Part shown: in pieces, positions 22,472 to 34,400 of the stretch
Numbering within the stretch: position 1 is the stretch's first letter
How the letters are laid out: every line of letters starts with the position of its first letter
Translations under genes and position numbers: made by a program
Notes under the pieces: generated by a model
Database searches by the model: none
Told to the model about the DNA's origin: nothing
What the model saw: only the letters and a program-made list of their open reading frames with translations
From: Anagrus nilaparvatae
Taxonomy: Eukaryota; Arthropoda; Insecta; Hymenoptera; Mymaridae
Direction of reading: 5' to 3'
NCBI GenBank assembly: GCA_022575985.1
Contig: JAKSXM010000132.1
Location: forward strand, 17,174,001 to 17,238,000
DNA: 64,000 nucleotides

Positions 22472-25400
22472 GTGAGAATTACAAATTTAATTATTTTAAA
22501 CATTTGGTTTTCTATTACTAAGTTTGAGGCTTCTTTTTTTATTTTTTGAGAACATTTTTTTTTAACTTACTAATTTTGCACTAATAATTTGTTCTGCTTG
22601 GTATTTCAAACATTTTTTTAAATTGATATTAACTCTCCGAAAATTTTAAGTAAAATCTAAAAAGAAATTCTAGCAAGAGTATCGTTTTAGTTGAAAAACA
22701 AGCTAGTTTAAATTTTTAGCTTAAATTCAAGTGAAATCTAGATATAAAGCAACCTTACAGTATTATCATGTTTGAGGATATATCAAAACTTTATTTTTTA
22801 AAGAATTACTTTTTTGCTGACTGTCTATAGTCTTCACAAAATTTTATTCCCGAACAATATCAACAAATTCTAATTTAAATAATTTACTTTTGAAAATTTT
22901 TTTCTGTTTATTTTGGTACTCAGGAGATTTGGATAGATAGGAAAACGATAGCTTTTTTCTAATTTTTTATAAATTTTTCAAAAAATAAATTTCTATTTTT
23001 TCATATAAACGAATAATACACACATAACTTAATAAAAATTACCAGGATCGATCTGTTAATAATTATATAAATCAAATTTTTAAATAGGATTTGATATTCT
23101 TATTTATTAAGTTTGCTTATAGGTGATATTTTGTTAAGCCAACCACTCCCCTCTTCTAAAAATTGAGGCATTTTAAAGGATTTTAGTTTTCTCGAATTGT
23201 AAGAAAAAGCTCTAGTTTTTTTTTCTCATTGGCTTTTTTAACTCGATAAATCTAAAGTGCCCACTTAAGAATCAGGGTCCATCTACGTTTATTTCTCAAA
23301 AACTTTTGAGGATTCAATATAGATTTTAAAAAATCATCAAATTTGGCTGTTGAAATCTCTGAACCTACTGGTTCAAAATAAAAAAGTTATAGCGCAAAAT
23401 CGTAGTCTTATAATATACATTAAGTGTGCTAATAGCCTCAAAGAAGGCTCGAAGCTTCATATAAAAAAAAAAAAAATGGAAGGCAAGTTTGTAGTTTCGG
23501 ATTGAGCAATTTCAGGGATTATTTTCAAATAAATTTAATAATACTTTAATAAACTCGTTAATATCAACAGTCAAAGAGAACGATTTTTAAAAATTACATA
23601 GCACCCATAAAACTTTTGAAAAATAAACGTATAAGCATTTGGATGATCTTGTTTTCTTTGTTTAAATAAATAATAACTTTGAAGAAAAGAAAAATTTTTA
23701 AAAATTGTCAGATAAACTACTTTTAATTCGTGAATTTGAAAGAGAATATCTCGACAAAGAGGGCAAATTAATGAAAAAAGATACAAATTGTTAGATGTGA
23801 CGTTTCGCGTGTCTTTCACACGCCTTATCAAACTAAAAAATACTTTATTTAATAAAGGACCCTGCACAAAAGGATAGGAAATGGCCGTTCGGTCAAATTA
23901 GCTGAATTTTGGATATGTTATATAGATTTTATCATTCTGAACAAAAGTTTCAATGGACACAAAGCTCAAAAGTCCCAACTTTGGCTGCTACGGAGCTTGA
24001 AAGCTGCAAAGCTCCATCATAACAAAATTCGTTAAAAACCTTTTTTCTTTTATTTTCAAAGTATATCTTTATATTTTTGAGGTCGCTGACTTCGAATCTG
24101 ATATCAGATTGACAAGATTGTCAATTGACAGCTGTCAATTATCTGTCAAAGCTGTAAATCGCCATGTATAATTTTATAGATTAGCTGGTATTTATGTTTT
24201 TGAGGTCACCGATTTCGAATTTGATATCAGATTGACAAGATTATTAATTGATAGCTGTCAGTTAGCTGTCAAAACTCTAAAATACCGCAGAAAACTTTAT
24301 AGATTAGCCGAGATTTATGTTTTTGAGATCGCTGATTTCAAATCTGATGTCAAATTAACATTATTGATAGTTGGCAGCTGTCAATAAACTTTCAAATAGC
24401 CAAAAAAAAAATAATATGTATAACAATAGATTTTAAAAAGATTTTAAATTTCTCAAATCACCAATTGTTAAATATTGTATTATATCATACTAGGCAAAGT
24501 TGACAGTTGACCGCTGTCAATTTTAGTAGCCCATGAAAGTCAAATAACTTTTTTAGTCATAAATATCCGTTTTTAGCTTTACCCAGGACCAACGACCTGG
24601 ACGTGACGGATACTGATCCCTGTGTAAAAGAATTCGACAGTTGGCAGCTGTCAAATAAAAGTTAAAATATCTAATAAGAAACGTATGGTATTGTATAAAG
24701 GTTTTTAACTTACAAAAAATAACGCATGGCTGATTAATAGCTTTTTATTATTTAAAAGGTAACTGACAGTTGTCAACTGTCAACTTTTTTCAAATTTTTA
24801 TCTAATTTATAGTTAGTAACCTCAAAAACATTTATTTTTTTTAAAATGTAAAGTTTTTTTTAGCATTTGGTAGTTAATTGACAGCTGTCAAATTTTTACA
24901 TTATCAATTCGATGACAAATTCATAATAAGTGACTTTAGAATCATAAGATCTATTTAAAATCTATTGTTATATTATTAATTTTTTTTGGCTATTTGAAAG
25001 TTAATTGACAGCTGACAACTATCAATAATGTTAATTTGACATAAGATTTGAAACCAGTGATCTCAAAAACATAAATCTCGGCTAATCTATAAAGTTTTCT
25101 GCGGTATTTTAGAGTTTTGACAGCTGTCAATTAATAATCTTGTCAATCTGATATCAAATTCGTAATCGGTGACCTCAAAAACATAAATACCAGCTAATCT
25201 ATAAAGTTTTACATGATTTACAGCTTTGACAGCTAATTGACAGCTGTCAATTGACAATCTTGTCAATCTGACATCAGATTCAAAGTCAGCGACCTCAAAA
25301 ATATAAAGATATACCTAAAACTAAAAGAAAAAAGGTTTTCAAGGAATTTTGTTATGATGGAGCTTTGGAGCTTTCAAGCTCCGTCGCAGCCAAAGTTGGG

Positions 25401-28400
25401 ACTTTTGAGCTTTGTGCCCATTGAGGCTTTTATTCAGAATGATGAAATCTATAACATACCCTAAATTCAGCCAATTTGACCGAACGGCCATTTCCTATCC
25501 TTTTGTGCGGGATCCAATTTATAAGATGACAATTATTACTTTTATTTCCTTTTCCTAATTTTTAAATTTTGACCTGCTGCTGCCTAGCACCTAATATAGG
25601 CAATTAAGATTTATAGATTTGTAAGACAGATCTTAGAATTATATATCTGCAAGACAGATTTGTAAATCAGCTCGAGTTGAAAAGGCCAATGAGAAATAGA
25701 AACTCAACCATTTTCGCGCCAGTTTTAAAAAAGCAAAATCTTTTTGAGTTTCTTTCATTTTTGAATAAGGGGGATGGAGAAAGAAGCACCGTGATATAAT
25801 AATAATTTTATATTTGTTTTTATTTAGATGCAGCAAAGCTTCAAGAATTGAAAATTTTCAGCAATAAAATAAATTTACCATTTGGCTTTTTTGAAAATTC
25901 TAATCAGCTTGAAATGATTATCTTTTCAATTACAGAATTTATTAATTTTGATCCTAATTTATTTACTGGACTCATTAATTTAAAATATTTAAGTTTAGAA
26001 ACAGATAACTCACTCAAAATAAGCCATGAAACTTTTAATAATAAAAGGAACCTTAAAAAATTGATTTTGAAAGGAATTAATGAAAAGACGTTACCAACAA
26101 AAATTTTTCATGATTTGTTAAAACTTAAATTTATTCAGTTACACCAAAGCTTAAAACTTGACAGTTTACCACCAAAATTATTAGCAAATAAAAATTTTCT
26201 TCAATATGTTACTATAGAATACAATGGGATTAAATATTTGCCCGAAGATTTGTTTTTAAATTCAAATAGTATTGTAGAAATTTTATTGAGAGGAAATAAA
26301 TTACAAAAACTTCCACCAAAAATTTTCAAAGGTCTAACTCGATTACTCTGCGTACGATTAAGTTCAAATAATTTAAAAAGTTTGCCCGATGACATCTTTA
26401 AAGGACTTATTTCTCTCAAAAAGATTGATTTGGCTAAAAACCAAATAAAATTTTTAAATGAGTAAGTATTCTAAATTAAAATTATATTTAAGGCTCCAAT
26501 ACGGCAGCAAGCAGAGCATGGAATATAAACAAAATTTTAATAGAATGTAGGAGAATAAAAGATCGTTCGAAAATCGTAATATTCCATGTTTGATCGCTGC
26601 CAGAAATTTTTTCACTCTTAGTACCTAAGGCATCCTCAGGATAAAGGGTAGATAACTTAATATATAATTATATAGATTTCCGAGGAGATAAAAGTAAAAT
26701 AAGCGCGTTTGAGTCGCATGTGTGTGGATTCTTAAAAGTGGTTACACATATGTTTATGGCTGCTAATTATAAAAAAAATAATAAATTTTCTTGCTAGTGA
26801 AATTCTTAAATTCAAAAAAACATAAGTGAAAATAATTATCTAGGAAATATTACATCACCCTTAATTATAAAAATGCTTTTATTTTTTTTTTTTTTATTTC
26901 ATAAAGTAAATCTGTGTTTTGAAAATGAATATTTTTATTTTTTAATTGGAAATCAGCAAAAAAAAAAGTTTTTTTAATTGAAATTATTTTGCAGTCAAAT
27001 TTTAGATAAGTTACCGTTAACACATCTTTACTTTGAGGGTAATGGCTTAATTAGCATAAATAAAAATGCATTTCAACATTGCAAGCTTGAAGTTATCAAC
27101 TTCTCTTACAACAACCTTTCATTTGGAAATTTTTCACCATTTCGAAATTGCAAAAAATTAAGAAAAATGTACTTATTAAGTAATAATATTAACAGGATAT
27201 CCAATGATTGGAAATTATATAAAAATCTAGGTATTATTCACTTACAATATAACTCCATTGAACAGATACAAGTAAGTTTAACAATTCATGTGTTTTTTTG
27301 CTTTTTTAAAAAATATGCTATCTAATTTAAACATTGAATGTGAAAAAGTAACGTATTTTACTTAACAGTATCGCCTTCTAAATAGTACAAATGTGGATTA
27401 ACTCTTATTTGCAGAACGTTTTGATTCAGTTAGTGTTAATCTTGACGCTCTTCAAGACTCAGACTTAGGCCCTTATGAGTCCGTTTGTCATAAATGACGA
27501 AAAATCACACTTACAAACTAACGTTTATCATCTACTTTTTGCTGACAACCTATAGGTTTACTATCAAGTGTCTCCAGAAAAGGAGGCCATGGCTATTTGA
27601 TCGCAAACTGCTCCTAACATCTCTTATTGGGCTGTTGGCATTGCACTGCAGCTCAATCATGGAAAGACAAAAGCTATTTTCTTTTACTACAAGTACATTT
27701 ATAAATCGTATAAACCGTCTTTCTGATCAGATAAAATGATCTGGGTTTGGGGTAATCGAATCATTACCCCATTTGAAAAGAACTAAAAAGTCTGGCTGTG
27801 ATACTTGACAGTAGACTCAATTTATAGGAAATTGTACAATAGAAAAATTATGTACAAGAAAGGTACATGCAAGCAATTATTATACTACATTTTGACTTTT
27901 TTTATCGGCCATGTGAAATCTAGCGCCAACCATGAAAGACCCATAGATCTTGTACTCCAAGTTACTATAATGTAAGCTCATAGCCCTACAAGACTTAATG
28001 GCTGCCTTAGATTGCATAATGGAGTGAACTTTTATATATCTATGTATCCTCCGGAGACTACAATATCGTCAAATGTGGTTCAGAACGCTATCGCCAGATT
28101 CTTACTGGTTAATACACTAAAAAATTTTTTACCGCGAGTTTCCATTAAGCCCCCCTTATCATTATTTTGTGTAATTTTAATGAATTTTAAACATCTTTTT
28201 TTTTAGTTATTTTATTATACAAGAACTTCAATTTTTTTTTTAATTGTTACAAAACTATCAAAAATTACTATTTTTATTTTCCAAATTTTTTACATTTTAT
28301 GGAGGCTGAAAAAAAGATAAAGGGTTCCAAACCTAGCGCCTATTTTGGGCATCCGAAACAAAAAAATAAAAGAGCATTTTATTCCCTATACACTTCTCAA

Positions 28401-31400
28401 GTGCTGGAACTAAAAGTTTGCAAAAATTCTAAAAATTGACCATTTGGTGCGCCAAATATGATAAATGGAGATTTTTAAGTACAAAGAAACACCTAATATG
28501 GTCAATAAAAAATTTGCTAATCTATTTTTTTCTGATCTTCTAGTTTCATCACATGGCACTACAATTACAAATAAAACGCACCTAGACTTAGATCAATAGC
28601 TGAATAAGTTTTTGTGTTAGAACTGGAACCGATTTAAAAAAGTAGTTTTGAGATAAACGCGTTTAAAGTTTTTAAATACTTATGTTTTCATATGAATCCG
28701 TCCCATAAAAATCAAAATATCTCAAAAACATATATTTTTTTTGCTTGAAAATTTTTTTATACACTCTTGAAATGTTTTTAAGCAAGAAAATGAAATTAAA
28801 AAAAAGTACATTACGAATTTTATCTCTGAATTCCAACATCATTTGTACATATAACAATTTTTATTTTTAACAATTTTTTCATTTAAAATGTTTTTTCTTT
28901 TTTTTTATCTTCTTAATTTTCTTGTTGCAATTTTTCAAGGCATTACATCAGAAATTTTTTTTTTTTTCAATATTGTTAAAATTTGTAATAAACAAAAAAA
29001 AATAAAACATATTCAAAAATCATTTTGGTTATCGAGGTTAAAGAATTACTAAATTTAAAAACGAACAGTCAGTCTGGCTTGACGCTTTCAACTGATTATT
29101 TTTTTTTTTATTTGACAATTGCTATAGCAGCGCAATAAAAATCACCAAGCAACGATTTAATTAAGAACAAAAAAAGCAATAAATAATTTTATTTTATTTT
29201 TAAATAAACAATCGTACGTTTAACTCCTAGATATGCAAAATCTAGTGTTTCAGAGGGCTTTCAAATGCCCAAGGTTTTTGTTCATGATAATCTTGATAAT
29301 CTGTTTTGTAAAAAAATAAATTTATAGTGTACCAATTATGTTTTTGTGCATGTTTTTGTTTTCTGAATACGGAAGTATCTAATAATTTTTTTTTAATTCT
29401 CCTGCAGGTTTCTTATTTTTATCGCTAACTGCCGAAAAACTTTTTCATCAGTTTCCTTTTTTCAATTTTTTTAATTTTTAAAATAGCGACTGTATTTAAT
29501 AAAAATGTAACTGAGTATCTGTAAGTTAGTGTCGAATTAAGTAATACCAATTGGGAAAGTAAAATAGTAAAATATTTATGAGATTTTTCATATTTTATTT
29601 TAATTAAATTTTAAAATAGTGCATTACGATATACGATATTAATATCGATATCGTATCGAAATCCGATAAGATATCGATACGATATCGTTACGAGACTTTG
29701 CTAAATTTATCGATAACGATACGATATTATGTTTTAGCAACATCGCCGATATTCTCGTATCGCCGATATTCAAAGCCGAGAATATCGGAAATTATCGATA
29801 TCGCTTTTTTGTGAATTTATTAATTTATTTATTCAACTAGCTATACATATTATTTAAAAAAATATAAGTATGCGTATTATATCAAGTATTATACCCTTAT
29901 ACCGGTTTTCTATTGTTTAAAAATATTTTTAGACACGATCACCCATGTATGCAATACATAGATGAAATTGTGCCTTATAAGTTTGTCACGTCAAAAAACG
30001 GAAGTCTTTAAATTGTCCAATTATAATATTTGGTTTTCATATAAATTAAATAGAAAGAACCCTTTTATATATATTTTGGCGCATTATATTTTTGTATGTT
30101 AAAAAAAAAAACATATTCATACACGGTCGGTCACATTATTTTTTAATTAAAAAAAATTGCTTTTAACATGGAACATGTTTATAGGGAGGGGGTACTTCAA
30201 AACTTGAAAATTAAGGGGGGGGTCAAATTTGTCCCATTTAAGGGGGGGAGTCAAATTTGTCCCATTTAAGGGGGGGAGTCAAATTTGTCCCATTTAAGGG
30301 GGGTAGTCAAATTTGTCCCATTTTAGGGGGGGGGGGGTCAAATTTGTCCTATTTCAGGGGGGGGGGTCAAATAAGACTTAGAATAATCAGGGAAGTATAT
30401 ATAAATAAATAAAATACTTTTAAAAGACTGAAAAATCTGGGCTTAAGGAGTTAGGATAATACAGGTTTATGGACTTAGAATAATATCGATTTAGGGACTT
30501 GGAATAATTCAGGTTCAGGGACTTATAATAATTCAGGTTTAGGGAATCAGAATAGTTTGGGTTTAGAATCTTAATAACTAGTAAGGTGATAATTACAAAT
30601 TACAACAATAGAAAATTGTATTGTAATGTTGAGTAACATTTGTATTATATCTAGTCCTCATTTGGAAGTAAACATGTTCCATGCATTTAGGTTGTGTTTA
30701 CACAAACCGGTTATAAGTTTCAATTTATTTTGTATGTCAATATTTTATCGAATATAGAGACGATATCGATACGATATCGATACGATATCATGTTCTGAAA
30801 AATATCGTCGATATCGATACGATACGATATTTATAGTACAGTTCTGTCGAGACGATATCGATAATTTTAAAATATTTCTAAATTTTCTCAAAATTAGTAA
30901 AAATTGAGTATCACTAAAAGTATGATAGCTGAATCGCAAAAATATAGTCAATGTCACCCGCAGATATTTTTTCTTCACTTTGACACTGGTTTGCCTCTTA
31001 ATATTGAAAAGAATTAGAACCATAGTTTTTAGGTTTAGAGATAGAGAGGTTTCTTTGAAACGTTTTTTACCACGAGAATTTTTCTTAGGTACATATTTAG
31101 TGAAAACTTCACACAATTATGATGATTGTCCTAGTAATAGAATCTTGTACGTTTAATAATACATAAATTTGCAATTAAAATTAATCTAATTTGATTGTTA
31201 TAAAGTACATAATTTATCTATATATATATACTAGCAAAAGTTGGAGGGAGGGGCTCCGCCCCCCCCCCCTGTGACACATTTACTTCTGTTTGTGTTGCTT
31301 CAAAAAATCATTTTTCATTGCAAATTTATAATTATGCAAACACATTCAGATTTTTCAAATGAGACTCAGTCCCTCCTGTTCACATTTACTTGAATATTTT

Positions 31401-34400
31401 TCTGTTAATTAAAAAAAATCATGTTTCACTACAAATTTATAATTATGCAAACACATTCAATCTATTCAGAGCAGCGTAGGTGAAACATTAATGAAAAATT
31501 ATAGGTTCTGATTGATTCTCTAGTTATAATAGAGGAAATAAAAAAATTTAACTGAGTACGTATAAATTAGTGCCAAATCAACTAATACCAATTGTGACAG
31601 TAAAATTTAATCATATTTTTTAGGTATTTCACTTTTTAAGCAAATTTTCAAAAAATTTTATATATCCTAAAATTAGTAAAAATTGAATATCTCCAAAAGT
31701 AAGAAAGCTGAGTCACAAAACTATAGCCTATGTTTTCCGAATACTTTTATTCTTTATTATGACACTGGTTTCATGTCAAATGGTTCGGCCGTTCTTGAGT
31801 CATTAGGGTACAGACAGACAGACAGAAAAATAAATTTTCAAATATATATAGTATATAAAAGTATAGCAAAAGTTGGAGTGTCGCATTTACTTCTGTATCT
31901 GTTGCTTGAAAAATTATTTTTCACTGCAAATTTACCTATAATTATGCAAACACATTCAGAGTTTTCACAGAAACCTAGTTCTGTCTCCAGTGAAGTCTCC
32001 AGTAAATTTACAATAATTGATTACAGAACCATATTTAAAAAGATATTGGAGAGGCTATGCCCAATCCCGACATAGAGACAGACAAATAAATTTTTAGATA
32101 TATATAGTATATAGTATTAAGATATATAAAAAATGTTGCTAATTTTTAAAAAAACCTCCGCTTTGAACAAAAATTTAACTGAGTACGTATAAATTAGTGC
32201 CGAATCAAGTAATGACAAATCTTATAGTAAAATTTTTTCATATTTTTTAGATACTTAACTTTTTAACGAAATTTTCAAAAAATTTTAATTTCTCCATAAA
32301 TAGTAAAAATTGAATATCTCAAAAACTACGATAGCTAAGCAGAAAATGGCCTATATCACCCGCAGTCTTTTTTTTCTATATTTTGATACCGGTTTCATGT
32401 CACTTAGTTTGGTGGATCTTGAGTCATTAGGGTACAGATAAATTATTAAAAATACCATTAAAAATATAATACCATAAAAAATAAAAAAATGAAAAAAAAT
32501 TTTTTACCAGCTTCAAAAATATTTTATAAAATTTTAAAGATACCTCCGCTTTGAATAAAAATTTCAGAGAATACGTAAAAATTAGTGCCGAATTGAATAC
32601 TACAAAGTGCGATAGGAAAATTTTTCGATAGTTTCGAGATATTTCAATTTTTGTTAAAAAATTTAAAAATTTTATCAAGTTCAAAAATACTAAAAATTAA
32701 ATATCTCAAAAACTACGATAGCTGAGCAGAAAATCTATGGCCTATGTCACCCGCAGACTTTTTTTCTTCATTTTGACACCGGTTTCATGCTAATTGGTTC
32801 GGCGGTTCTTGCGTGATGAGTGGACAGACAGACAGACAGACAGACAAACAAATAAATTTTCAAATATATATAGTATTAAGATATATTTATATTAATTATG
32901 TTTTACATATTATTACTAATTATTTACTTGAAATATAATTGTTATTATTTAAACATACTTTGGTTAATGTTACTATTTTATAATATTTAAAAATTTATAT
33001 AAAAATATTTTTTTTTTTCTTTTTAGAGCGAAGATCTTAATTTTATGTCTCCAGGAGTTATGGTCGTGCTTGAAACTAATAAAATAAAAAAAATTAATTT
33101 ATCCAATCTTGAAAATATGGTTGAGCTTCATCCTGATATTCAAACAAAAATAAATGTATCTAATAACCCAATACGTTGTGATTGCAGCATCTATGACTTT
33201 TTATTATACATAAATAAAAAGTTGAAGGAACTAGTGACATTAAAAATAAGAATTCAATATGGCCTTGCGTATTGTGAAGAACCATCAAATTATAGCGGAA
33301 AAAAACTTCAAAATTTGAATTATACAACTTATAAATGTGAAAAAGAAAAATCAGAATTTCTTCCTGATCATCCATGTGGAGTTAATGGAAACTGCAGTTG
33401 TCTTTTTAGGCCATTCGATAAAACTCTACTTATAGATTGCTCAAATAAAAATCTCAAGGAAGTACCAAGGCTTATAAATTTTCACTATGCTGATAAAATA
33501 GAACTGAATTTGCAAGATAACAGTCTAACAGAAGTTTTTGATTTTAGCAAGTCCGAATATAACAAAATAATTCATCTTGATCTATCAAATAACCAGATAT
33601 CAAACGTATCAAGAAATATTTTGTTGGGTAATTTAAAGGTAAATAAGAATATTTAAAAACATTTTTATGCATAGTATAAAAATATTTTGTCTGGCCATAA
33701 TCAGTCTACCGAAAAAAAGGTTTGAAATACAAAAAAAACTCAGGAGATTGTAAAAAAATATTAATTATTTAGAAAGGTGACAATTTAAAATCTAATAGTA
33801 AAATAATAAGATCTTAAATTTTTCTTTGGTTTTACCTATTGCATTTGTACGCGGCGCTACGAGAAATGAACAGTTTTGCGTTTTCTCAAGCTCTGGCGCT
33901 TCAATTTTGAATGTAAATAAGATTTAAAAAAGATACATACTCTTATTACGACTGTTTAAGGTCTAAAATATTACTTACAATCGCAATTTTTCAAATTACT
34001 CAACTAATTTTTAAATAATAAGCATATTTCTTCAAAACCATAATAATCACCAGTATTTGACCGGTTATTCCTAGCAAATGACCGCTAAGGAACCAGTAAA
34101 TAACTATTTTTAAAAAATGCTATTAAATATCTTTTATATATTTTAAGTATTTGATCTATCTCATATTTTTCGCTTTTCCAATATAGCTTTTCCAAAAATT
34201 CTAAAAATACCAAAAATTAAATTCCTTCATAAAATTTAGGTTTTCAGGCTCAATAGAAACTAATTTTAGATGCAAATTTTCGTATTTGTCCTTTACCATA
34301 TTTTTGGTTTTTTAACATGGTGGATCCAAAAACTCTAAAAAATACCAAAAATTAATTTCCTTCATAAGATTTGGGTTTCTAGGCTCAATAGAAACGAATT

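Noticed and set aside
30214..30376. CRISPR-like array (regular G-rich repeats)
   Set aside because: The units are contiguous without unique spacers, and the genome is eukaryotic; it is a minisatellite.
30745..31116. Minus-strand frame of 123 codons
   Set aside because: Its end is built of GATATC repeats and the rest has no recognisable domain.
31683..32075. Plus-strand frame of 130 codons
   Set aside because: It lies within the Helitron-like element across (GACA)n and repeat units; no domain.
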